NCBI GenBank assembly: GCA_910588105.1
Contig: CAJUQD010000032.1
Coordinates: 1-31,726 of the forward strand
Direction of reading: 5' to 3'
Source of the DNA: an uncultured Oscillospiraceae bacterium
GTDB taxonomy: Bacteria > Bacillota > Clostridia > Oscillospirales > Oscillospiraceae
DNA length: 31,726 nucleotides
Within the stretch, counting starts at the first letter, position 1, and the number at the start of each line of letters is the position of its first letter. The notes under the pieces are model-generated. The model did no database searches, was not told where the DNA came from, and saw only the letters and a program-made list of their open reading frames with translations. Below are positions 7,372 to 14,110 of this stretch, piece after piece. A program made the translations under genes and the position numbers.

Positions 7372-8834
7372 ACCAAATTCCCTCCTTCCGGCGCACGCTT
7401 GTGGTAATCGGTGTCCATCTGGAAGGCGTGGGCGGCATTCAAAAGCCGGCCCTCCCCAAAGTGAGGACCGATGAGCTGCCCCCCGATGGGCAGGCCCTTC
7501 CCGTCAAACCCGCAGGGCATGGACAGCGCCGGAAGCCCCGCCAGGTTCACCGGCACCGTGTAGATGTCGCTGAGGTACATTTTCAGCGGGTCAGACAGGC
7601 TGCCCCCCAGCCTGGGGGCGGTGGTCGGGGCCACTGGGGCCAGCAGCAGATCGCACTGCCGGAACGCCTCATCAAACGCGCCCTTGATAACCGCCTTCAC
7701 CTGGAGCGCCTTTTTATAGTAAGCGTCGTAGTACCCGGCGGACAGCACAAAGGCGCCCAGCAGGATACGCCGCTTCACCTCCGCCCCGAAGCCCTGGGTG
7801 CGGGTTTTGCGGTAGAGGTCCGTCAAGCCGTCGTACCGCTCCGCCCGCCAGCCGTACTTCACCCCGTCGAACCGGGACAGGTTGGAGGACGCCTCGGCGG
7901 CGGCGATGATGTAATAGGCGGGGACGGCGTACTCCAGCACCGGGAAGGACAGCTCCACCACCTGCGCCCCCCTCCCCTTCAGCACGCCGGCGGCGCGCAG
8001 GACAGCGGCGCGTACCTCCCCGTCCAGCCCCTCCCCGAAGCATTCCGCGGGCAGTCCCACCCGCATCCCCCGGATGTCCCCGGTGAGCCCCTCCAGCAGG
8101 CGGCCGTACCCGCCGTCCAGGCTGGTGGCGTCCCTGGGGTCGCGCCCCATGAGCGCGTCCAGCACGGCGGCGCAGTCCGCCGCGTCCCGGCACAAAGGGC
8201 CGATCTGGTCCAGGGAGGAGGCGTAGGCGATGAGGCCGTACCGGCTCACCGCCCCATAGGTGGGCTTCATCCCGGTGACGCCGCAGTGGGCGGCGGGCTG
8301 GCGGATGGAGCCGCCGGTGTCCGAGCCGACGGCGTACCAGCCCATGCCCGCCGCCACCGCCGCCGCCGCGCCGCCGGACGAGCCGCCGGGGACGCGGGAC
8401 AGGTCCCAAGGGTTTCTCACCGGGCCGTAGAAGGAGGTCTCCGAGGTGGAACCCATGGCAAACTCGTCCATGTTCAGCTTGCCCAGGGACACCGCCCCGG
8501 CCCCCTCCAGGGCATCCGCCGCGGCGGCGCTGTAGGGGGGCGCAAACTCCCCCAGTATCTTGGAGGCGCAGGTGGTTCTAACCCCTTTGGTGCAGATGTT
8601 GTCCTTCAGGGCCATGGGCACCCCGTAGAGCGGGCTTTGGGCGTCCCTCGCCCCGGGCTGGAGCTTGTCCGCCCGCTCCAGCGCCCGCTCCCCCGTGACG
8701 GTGATAAAGGCGTTCAGCGCCCCGTCCCGGGCGGCAATGGCGTCCAGCGCCGCCCGGGCGGCCTCCTTGACGGACACTTCTCCTCTTTTGATGGCCGCGC
8801 CCAACTCCAGGGCGGTCAGCTCTCTCAATTCCAT
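7368..8834 (-). CDS. gatA: Asp-tRNA(Asn)/Glu-tRNA(Gln) amidotransferase subunit A
   Basis: 488 residues, an amidase-signature enzyme that releases ammonia from glutamine for GatB. The Ser-cisSer-Lys triad is visible: Lys77 in ALKDN, Ser152 in PGGSSGG and Ser176 in SDTGGSIRQP, with the same spacing as in S. aureus GatA. The fold continues through GLIAYASSLDQIGP, a typical amidase core. It starts 12 bases after the gatC stop and shares ATGA with gatB, so expression of A and B is coupled. Length and order are normal for the family. Confidence 0.98.
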   Translation of the reverse strand: MELRELTALELGAAIKRGEVSVKEAARAALDAIAARDGALNAFITVTGERALERADKLQPGARDAQSPLYGVPMALKDNICTKGVRTTCASKILGEFAPPYSAAAADALEGAGAVSLGKLNMDEFAMGSTSETSFYGPVRNPWDLSRVPGGSSGGAAAAVAAGMGWYAVGSDTGGSIRQPAAHCGVTGMKPTYGAVSRYGLIAYASSLDQIGPLCRDAADCAAVLDALMGRDPRDATSLDGGYGRLLEGLTGDIRGMRVGLPAECFGEGLDGEVRAAVLRAAGVLKGRGAQVVELSFPVLEYAVPAYYIIAAAEASSNLSRFDGVKYGWRAERYDGLTDLYRKTRTQGFGAEVKRRILLGAFVLSAGYYDAYYKKALQVKAVIKGAFDEAFRQCDLLLAPVAPTTAPRLGGSLSDPLKMYLSDIYTVPVNLAGLPALSMPCGFDGKGLPIGGQLIGPHFGEGRLLNAAHAFQMDTDYHKRAPEGGNLV

Positions 8835-8846
8835 TTCCCCGCCCCC

Positions 8847-9131
8847 TCACTCTACCGCCTGGGGGACCAGAAACGCCTCTGTATCCCCCGCGGGTGACCC
8901 CGCCAGCAGCTCCCCCCGGTCCTGGGAGGGGGCCGCCTCATCCTCCCGCAGCACATTTTTCACCGGGAACACATGGCTCATGGGCTCCACGCCTGCCGTG
9001 TCCAGCTTGTTCAGCACATCCATGTAGGCGACGATCTGCTCCAGCCCGGCGGTCATGGCCTGCTTTTCCCCTTCCCGGAGCTCCAGCCGGGACAGCCCGG
9101 CAAGATAGTCCACCAGTTTCACATCAATCAC
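8847..9131 (-). CDS. gatC: Asp-tRNA(Asn)/Glu-tRNA(Gln) amidotransferase subunit C
   Basis: 94 residues from a GTG at 9131 that has GAGGAGG about 8-10 bases upstream; the longer frame to 9212 would run back into aspS and is not needed. GatC wraps the GatA-GatB interface. Family features are the short N-terminal helix, LAGLSRLELREGEKQ, then IVAYMDVLNKLDTAGVEPMSHV and a C-terminal VLREDEAAPSQDRGELL. It follows aspS by 14 bases. Confidence 0.95.
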   Translation of the reverse strand: MIDVKLVDYLAGLSRLELREGEKQAMTAGLEQIVAYMDVLNKLDTAGVEPMSHVFPVKNVLREDEAAPSQDRGELLAGSPAGDTEAFLVPQAVE

Positions 9132-9145
9132 ATCAAACCCCTCCT

Positions 9146-10465
9146 CTATGGTTCCATCCGCGTCCGGTCCCTGGGAAACAGGGAAGCGTATCGGATGTTG
9201 TCCAAGCCGCACAGCTGCATGGTCAGCCGCTCCAGCCCGATACCCAGCCCGCCGTGGGGCGGCATCCCGTGTTTGTGGATCATGAGATAGCTCTCGAATT
9301 CCGCCGGGTCCATCCCCCGTGCCTCCATCTTGGCCACCTGTTCGGCGTAGCCGTGGATGCGCTGGCCGCCGGTGGTCACCTCCAACCCCCGCAGCAGCAG
9401 GTCGAAGGACAGGGTGTATTTGAGGTCGTCCGGGTCGTCCATGGCGTAGAAGGGCCGCTTTTTGGAGGGGTAGTGGGTGACAAACACAAAGTCGCTGCCG
9501 TACTCCTCTTTCACGTACCGCCCGATGCGGGCCTCCTCTTCCGGCTCCAAATCAAAGGGGTCACGGATCCGGCAGCCGTATTTCTCCGCCGCCAGCCGCT
9601 TGGCGTCATCGAACCGCAGGCAGGGGATGCTGTCCGCCGCCGGAAGCTCCACGCCCAAAAGCTCCAGCTCCGGGCGGTACTCCCGGCCCAGCAGGGCCAT
9701 GGCGTGCCGCAGATAGCCGGTCTCCGCCTCCATGATATCATAAAAGGAACGGATGTAGCCCATTTCCAGATCCAGCCCGGTGTACTCGTTCAGATGCCGG
9801 GGGGTGGCGTGCTTTTCCGCCCGGAACACGGGGCCGATCTCAAACACCCGCTCATACACCCCCGCCATGGTCTGCTTGTAGAACTGGGGGGACTGGGCCA
9901 GGTATGCCTTTTTGCCAAAGTAGTCCAGCCGGAAGATGTTGGAGCCCCCCTCCGCCCCGGCATGGACGATCTTGGGGGTATGGATTTCCGTAAAGCCCTC
10001 CCCGGTAAGATAGTCCCGAAAGGCCCGCGCCAGCCCCTCCTGGAGCTTGAACACCGCCCGCTCCCTGGGATGGCGCAGCACAGCGGGCCGCAGGGGGAGC
10101 CCGGTGTCCAGGCTGAGGCCCAATTTCCGTTTCCCCAGGGGCACAGGCATGGGGGCGGCGGGCCGGGACAGCACCGCGGCCGTCTCCACGGCGACCTCCA
10201 CCCCGCCGGGGGCCCGGGGCTCCGCCCGGACGGCACCGGACAGCTCCACGCAGCACTCCTCCCGCAGCCCCTGGGGCAGTACGTCCGGGGCGCACACGCA
10301 CTGGACGCTCCCCCTTGCCATGCGCAGGGTGAGGAATACCACGCCCCCCATGTCCCGCAGGGCGTGGACCGCGCCGTGGACGGTGACGGGCCGGTTATTC
10401 AGCCCGCCCCCCGTAAGGTCTTGCCAGACAGTCAGTTGTTTGCTTGAGCCGGTGACGAACTTCAT
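9146..10465 (-). CDS. aspS: Archaeal-type aspartyl-tRNA synthetase, predicted non-discriminating
   Basis: 439 residues, the short archaeal/eukaryal-type AspRS without the bacterial GAD insertion. It has an N-terminal OB-fold anticodon domain (about 1-105) and a class II catalytic core with motif 2 FRAEKHATPRHLNEYTGLD and motif 3 GLGIGLERL. Two residues that separate non-discriminating from discriminating enzymes are visible: His34 (in GAVHALRD) and Pro86 (in EPRAPGG). By my alignment they fall at Trp26 and Lys85 of the discriminating Thermococcus enzyme; His and Pro are the non-discriminating pair. It should therefore charge both tRNA(Asp) and tRNA(Asn) with Asp, feeding GatCAB downstream. 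I chose the ATG at 10465 because AAGGAG lies 9 bases before it; the ATG at 10471 is too close. Confidence 0.93.
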   Translation of the reverse strand: MKFVTGSSKQLTVWQDLTGGGLNNRPVTVHGAVHALRDMGGVVFLTLRMARGSVQCVCAPDVLPQGLREECCVELSGAVRAEPRAPGGVEVAVETAAVLSRPAAPMPVPLGKRKLGLSLDTGLPLRPAVLRHPRERAVFKLQEGLARAFRDYLTGEGFTEIHTPKIVHAGAEGGSNIFRLDYFGKKAYLAQSPQFYKQTMAGVYERVFEIGPVFRAEKHATPRHLNEYTGLDLEMGYIRSFYDIMEAETGYLRHAMALLGREYRPELELLGVELPAADSIPCLRFDDAKRLAAEKYGCRIRDPFDLEPEEEARIGRYVKEEYGSDFVFVTHYPSKKRPFYAMDDPDDLKYTLSFDLLLRGLEVTTGGQRIHGYAEQVAKMEARGMDPAEFESYLMIHKHGMPPHGGLGIGLERLTMQLCGLDNIRYASLFPRDRTRMEP

Positions 10466-10767
10466 AACCATTCACTCCTTGATGGATAAAATAAAACCCC
10501 GGACCGTACAAAAGTACAGTCCGGGACGGAATCAATCACTGAATCCGCGGTACCACCCGCGTTGCCCCTCCAGCAAGGGGCCTCTCTCGAGCCCCGGTAA
10601 CGTGGGGAGGACGGACGGCCCTACGCCCCTTGGGGTTCGAACCGCCGGCTCGGAAGCGTTGCGCCGTCTCGTCTTTCCGGGGCGGGCTTTCAGTCGGTGG
10701 CCCGCGTTCTCTGTCGGACGCCGTGAGGGGCGGTCTTCGTCGATGCCGTTGTGTTTTTTGCTTGTTG
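10466..10767 (-). promoter_or_regulatory. T-box riboswitch leader of aspS-gatCAB
   Basis: A leader of about 300 nt contains the T-box core GGGTGGTACCGCGG on the minus strand (about 10545-10558). It has a stem I apical hairpin preceded by CAGAGA (about 10685-10715) and ends in a terminator just before aspS. T-boxes read uncharged tRNA and let transcription continue when it binds. A GAC triplet at 10673-10671, in the context GGAAAGACGAG, is the best specifier candidate and would read tRNA(Asp). I could not fold the RNA, so the specifier is tentative. Confidence 0.9.
10492..10525 (-). terminator. T-box regulatory terminator
   Basis: Minus-strand hairpin with a 12-bp stem (10525-10514 with 10509-10498; one C-A mismatch, otherwise paired), loop TTTT, followed by GTTTTATTTT. 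It lies between the T-box core and the aspS ribosome site, as expected for the terminator that competes with the antiterminator. Confidence 0.9.
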
Positions 10768-10772
10768 AGGGA

Positions 10773-10801
10773 ATCATACACTGTTTTCCCCCTGTTGTCA
10801 A
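10773..10801 (-). promoter_or_regulatory. Promoter of aspS-gatCAB
   Basis: On the minus strand TTGACA (10801-10796) and TATGAT (10778-10773) are separated by 17 bases, an almost ideal sigma-A promoter. The start falls near 10766, at the head of the T-box leader. Confidence 0.85.
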
Positions 10802-10847
10802 CGGAAAAATTCCCAAAGCCATGGTAGCATTCGGCAAAAATTTATGG

Positions 10848-10853
10848 TACAAT
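10848..10853 (+). promoter_or_regulatory. Candidate -10 box for the uracil-DNA glycosylase gene
   Basis: TACAAT lies 34 bases before the start codon in an AT-rich patch. No good -35 box is seen at the right distance, so the call is weak. Confidence 0.4.
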
Positions 10854-10887
10854 ACCCGAAAAGAGGACAAACGGGAGGGATGGGCCC

Positions 10888-11460
10888 ATGACAAACTGGG
10901 AAGAATTACACCGCCGCTGTATGCTCTGCCAGAAGTGCGCCCTGGCGGACACCCGCACCAACGTGGTGTTCGGCAAGGGCCCCCGGGACGCGAAAGTCAT
11001 GTTTATCGGCGAGGGCCCCGGCGAAAATGAGGACCTCCAGGGGGAACCCTTTGTAGGCCGGGGCGGACAGCTGCTGGACGAGATGCTCTCCCTCATCGGC
11101 CTGAGCCGGGAGAAAAATTTTTACATCACCAACATTGTCAAATGCCGTCCGCCCAGGAACCGGGACCCGCTGAATACCGAGCAGGACGCCTGCATCGGCT
11201 ACCTGTGGGACCAGATGGCGCTGCTCCGCCCCCGGATCGTGGTGTGCCTGGGGCGCATCGCCGCCATGCGCCTCATCAAGCCGGACTACAAGATCACCCG
11301 GGAGCATGGCCAGTGGTCGGAAAAGGACGGGGCCTTCTACACCGCCATCTACCACCCCGCCGCCCTGCTCCGCGACCCCACCAAGAAGCCGGACACCTTC
11401 GCCGACCTGCGGGCCATCCGGGCAAAAATACGGGAGGTCTGCCCGGAGGCTTACCACTGA
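10888..11460 (+). CDS. Family 4 (Fe-S) uracil-DNA glycosylase
   Basis: 190 residues; removes uracil from DNA to begin base-excision repair. The four cysteines that hold the 4Fe-4S cluster in this family are visible as Cys14, Cys17 (LCQKC), Cys86 (NIVKCRPP) and Cys102 (DACIGYL). The uracil pocket motifs are GEGPGENED (41-49), PFVGRGGQLLDEML, and the YHPAALLR leucine-loop motif near the C-terminus. The ATG at 10888 has GGGAGGG upstream. It is divergent from the aspS operon and convergent with the OB-fold gene, whose stop is 14 bases away. Confidence 0.95.
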   Translation: MTNWEELHRRCMLCQKCALADTRTNVVFGKGPRDAKVMFIGEGPGENEDLQGEPFVGRGGQLLDEMLSLIGLSREKNFYITNIVKCRPPRNRDPLNTEQDACIGYLWDQMALLRPRIVVCLGRIAAMRLIKPDYKITREHGQWSEKDGAFYTAIYHPAALLRDPTKKPDTFADLRAIRAKIREVCPEAYH

Positions 11461-11474
11461 GGCTCCGCGCTGTA

Positions 11475-12104
11475 CTACTCGCGCTGCGCAGGCGCCTGCT
11501 CCACGCCGTCCAACAAGTTCATGATCGACACCTCAAACGCCGTGCGCTCCACCTGTTCCCCGTCGATGAGCTTGTGGTAGCGGCGGCTTTGGAGGCGTCC
11601 TTCCAGGCGCAGCTTATCCCCCACGTCCATCGCGCCGCAGTGGGCCGCCAGGGATCCCCAGGCGATGCAGGGCAGGTAGTCCGCCCGGCCGTACGGCCGG
11701 TTGACCGCCAGCAGCAGGTCGCAGATCTCCCGTCCCAGCGGCGTACGCCGGAGGGTGGGCCTGCGGCACAGCGCCCCGGCAAGGACCAGCCGATTCTCCC
11801 CCTCCTCCAACTCCGAAGGCCGGGCATCCCGGGAAAGCACCGTAATGACCAGCTTGCTTCCCGTCCCCGTGCGGTTGTTATATGAGCGCACCTCCCCTTC
11901 TACGCTCACCCATCCCCCCGGCGTCCACAGCGCCGGGTCCGGGGCGGCGGTCACCACATTCAGCACATCGTCCACCCCGCTCAGCCGGGGCACCCGCAGG
12001 GGGACCAGGTAGTAGTCTACCCCGTGGTTCCGATGGGAGGGGGCGGGCCCCTGCGCCGCCTGTCCCCTCAACACAATTCTGTTTTCTCCCCTGTACTCGT
12101 CCAT
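11475..12104 (-). CDS. Tandem OB-fold single-stranded DNA-binding-like protein
   Basis: 209 residues that read as two OB-type domains in a row. Both start with a similar strand (GENRIVLRG near residue 6, GENRLVLAG near 102). The second half has the SSB pattern best: ICDLLLAVNRPYGRADYLPCIAWGSLA then GDKLRLEGRLQSRRY and a final TAFEVSI strand. It lacks the acidic DDDIPF-like tail of true SSB, so it probably is an accessory single-strand binder, not the replicative SSB. The first domain is less conserved and could mediate protein contacts. ATG at 12104 has a GGAG upstream. Exact role unknown. Confidence 0.75.
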   Translation of the reverse strand: MDEYRGENRIVLRGQAAQGPAPSHRNHGVDYYLVPLRVPRLSGVDDVLNVVTAAPDPALWTPGGWVSVEGEVRSYNNRTGTGSKLVITVLSRDARPSELEEGENRLVLAGALCRRPTLRRTPLGREICDLLLAVNRPYGRADYLPCIAWGSLAAHCGAMDVGDKLRLEGRLQSRRYHKLIDGEQVERTAFEVSIMNLLDGVEQAPAQRE

Positions 12105-12173
12105 GTAATCACACTCCGTATGTCAATTGCCATCCTGCCTGACTATATGAGGGGGAAGCGCCAAGTATGCCCA

Positions 12174-12201
12174 TTGACAACGGGGAGTCCAACGGTATAA
12201 T
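12174..12201 (+). promoter_or_regulatory. Promoter of the acidic hypothetical gene
   Basis: TTGACA (12174-12179) and a perfect TATAAT (12196-12201) with a 16-base spacer. Both boxes match consensus, so expression should be strong. Confidence 0.85.
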
Positions 12202-12233
12202 ATAGGGAGAACCCAGCCGAAGGAGGGCTAAGG

Positions 12234-12641
12234 ATGGAACTGGAACTGACGCGCAAGCAGCTTCGGCGGCTGCTGGACATGGTGTATATCGGCAACTGGA
12301 TCCTGAACTCCACCCGTGGGGAAGACCGCTTCAAGGATTACGATGAGGTGGAGAGCCTGCTCTTCGCCCGTGCCGCCCTGGAGGGTATGCCCTCCCTGGC
12401 CGAGACCTACCAGGGGGAGGTAATCCCCTCCCGGGCCTTTGCCGAAGGGGGCATCCACGAGGCCATTATGGAGTACGAAAACAACGTCTTTTTCGAGATC
12501 TTGGCGGAGGATCTCGCCCGGCGGGACATGGACGACGTGCCCATCGACGAAACCAACTACGATGAGCTGGCCCAGCGTATCGACGCCTACATCGACGAAT
12601 TCGAGGCCCACGGCACCGACAACATCACGGTGGACTGCTGA
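12234..12641 (+). CDS. Small acidic hypothetical protein
   Basis: 135 residues that I do not recognise. The gene has a consensus promoter and an AAGGAGG ribosome site 7 bases before the ATG, so it is very likely real. The protein is predicted helical and strongly acidic, especially after residue 90 (many Asp and Glu, ending DNITVDC). It has no membrane segment, signal peptide or cysteine pairs apart from the C-terminal Cys. It stands alone between divergent ssb-like and convergent dnaJ. A soluble cytoplasmic protein is all that can be said. Confidence 0.75.
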   Translation: MELELTRKQLRRLLDMVYIGNWILNSTRGEDRFKDYDEVESLLFARAALEGMPSLAETYQGEVIPSRAFAEGGIHEAIMEYENNVFFEILAEDLARRDMDDVPIDETNYDELAQRIDAYIDEFEAHGTDNITVDC

Positions 12642-12705
12642 GAGGAAGCGCGGGGCCGCCGCGAACAGCGAACCAAAATCGGATCACAGCGTAACCAGTA
12701 AACAC

Positions 12706-12746
12706 CTAAAACAAGGGGACGAAAGCAAACCGCTTTCGTCCCCTTG
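12706..12746 (-). terminator. Terminator of the hrcA-grpE-dnaK-dnaJ operon
   Basis: Perfect 15-bp stem (12712-12726 with 12732-12746, 5-base loop), followed on the minus strand by TTTTAGG. It starts 2 bases after the dnaJ stop. On the plus strand it is followed by a T-rich stretch, so it may also stop the convergent hypothetical gene. Confidence 0.9.
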
Positions 12747-12748
12747 CA

Positions 12749-13900
12749 TTACTTCTTTTTCTTTTTGGAGAAAAAGTCCTTCACCGGCGAGCCGGAGGAG
12801 GGGGCGGACTCGCCCATGGCCTCGGCAAAAGCCTGGAGCGCGTCCCGCTGCTGGTTGGTCAGGCTGGTGGGCACCCGAACCTGAACGGTTACGTACTGGT
12901 CGCCCCGGCCCCTCCCCCGCAGCTCTGGGATGCCCTTGCCCCGCAGGCGGAAGGTGGCGCCCGGCTGGGTGCCGGCGGGCAGGGTGTACTTCACCTTGCC
13001 GTCGATGGTGGGAATCTCCAGCTCCGCGCCCATGGCCGCCTGGTAGAAGCTCACCGGACACTCGTACAGTACCGAGGTTCCCTCCCGCTGGAAATAGGGG
13101 TGGGGCTTCACCCGCACCTCCACGATGAGGTCTCCCGCCGGGCCGTTGTTGGCCCCCGCGTTCCCCTGCCCCCGCAGGGATACGGCCTGCTTGTCGTTGA
13201 TGCCCTGGGGGATGCTGACCGAAATCTTACGCTGCTTTCTCACATTGCCCCCGCCGCCGCAGCTCTTGCAGGGCTGGTGGATGATCTTGCCCGTCCCCCG
13301 GCAGCGGCTGCACGGCGCGGAGCTGGTAAAGGCCATCCCCCCCATGCGCTGCTGCACCCGCACGGTGCCCGAGCCCCGGCAGTCGGGGCACACCTCGGCG
13401 GTGGTGCCGGGGGCGCAGCCGGAGCCGTGGCAGCTCTCGCAGCTCTCCAGGCGGGTGAGGCTGATCTCCTTCTCGCAGCCAAAGGCCGCCTCCTCAAAGC
13501 TGATGGTCACGCCGGCGCGCAGGCTCTCCCCCCGCTGGGGGCCGCTGCGGTTGGCGCTTCTGCCCCCGAAGCCGCCGCCCAGCAGATCGCCCAGGATATC
13601 GCCGAAGCCGAAATCTCCAAAGTCGCCGAAATCCCCATAGCCGCCAAAGCCCCCGCCGCCAAAGTTGGGATCCACCCCCGCATGGCCAAACTGGTCGTAC
13701 TTGGCCCGCTTGTCCTTGTCGCTGAGCACCTCGTAAGCCTCGTTGATCTCCTTGAACTTGGCCTCGGCCCCCTTGTCCCCGGGGTTCATGTCCGGGTGGT
13801 ACTGCTTGGCCAGCTTGCGGTAGGCCTTTTTTAGCTCGTCGTCGGAGGCGGTTTTGGCCACCCCCAGCACCTCATAGTAATCTCGTTTTTGCTCCGCCAT
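12749..13900 (-). CDS. dnaJ: Chaperone protein DnaJ
   Basis: 383 residues, type I DnaJ that delivers substrates to DnaK and stimulates its ATPase. The J domain has the HPD motif (QYHPDMNPGD) and ends near YDQFGHAGVD. A Gly/Phe-rich region with repeated GDFGDFGDFGFGD follows. The zinc-finger domain has four CxxCxGxG motifs: CESCHGSG, CPDCRGSG, CSRCRGTG and CKSCGGGG. C-terminal substrate-binding domains follow, and the tail is lysine-rich (SKKKKK). The ATG at 13900 has AGAGGTGAT upstream. Last gene of the CIRCE operon. Confidence 0.98.
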   Translation of the reverse strand: MAEQKRDYYEVLGVAKTASDDELKKAYRKLAKQYHPDMNPGDKGAEAKFKEINEAYEVLSDKDKRAKYDQFGHAGVDPNFGGGGFGGYGDFGDFGDFGFGDILGDLLGGGFGGRSANRSGPQRGESLRAGVTISFEEAAFGCEKEISLTRLESCESCHGSGCAPGTTAEVCPDCRGSGTVRVQQRMGGMAFTSSAPCSRCRGTGKIIHQPCKSCGGGGNVRKQRKISVSIPQGINDKQAVSLRGQGNAGANNGPAGDLIVEVRVKPHPYFQREGTSVLYECPVSFYQAAMGAELEIPTIDGKVKYTLPAGTQPGATFRLRGKGIPELRGRGRGDQYVTVQVRVPTSLTNQQRDALQAFAEAMGESAPSSGSPVKDFFSKKKKK

Positions 13901-13919
13901 ATGGAATCACCTCTTAAAC

Positions 13920-13957
13920 GCGGGAAAGGCGGGGCGCAATGCCCCGCTGTTTCCCGC
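13920..13957 (-). other. Strong hairpin upstream of dnaJ
   Basis: An 8-bp outer stem (13920-13927 with 13950-13957) and a 7-bp GC inner stem (13929-13935 with 13941-13947) with a 5-base loop lie 20 bases upstream of the dnaJ start. No T-run follows on the minus strand, so it is not a normal terminator. It may set the relative dose of dnaJ through mRNA processing, stability or partial attenuation. Confidence 0.6.
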
Positions 13958-13972
13958 TTGTTTGCAGCATTG

Positions 13973-14110
13973 TTGTCACGCTGCGAAGCGGCCAGGGCGT
14001 TCGGTCGCTTTCGCTGCGGCTCAGGCAAAACCCGGCCCCACATTGTGGGCCCTGGGCTTTTGCCCTCGCTCCGCTCCAAGCTTCCTCACTGTCCGCTTCT
14101 CCACGCTTCT
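13973..14110 (-). repeat. 138-bp intergenic repeat, copy A (after dnaK)
   Basis: Aligns without gaps over 138 bases to copy B at 16017-16154, with 16 differences by my count (about 88% identity), 14 of them transitions. Read on the minus strand it begins at the last base of the dnaK stop codon. The ends are self-complementary (GAAGCGG with CCGCTTC), and the centre forms a hairpin around GGCCCAC and GTGGGGCC. It encodes no evident protein. Confidence 0.85.

Noticed and set aside
10634..10643. GGTTCGAACC, which resembles a tRNA T-loop.
   Set aside because: It lies inside the T-box leader and no cloverleaf (acceptor, D and anticodon arms) can be built around it.
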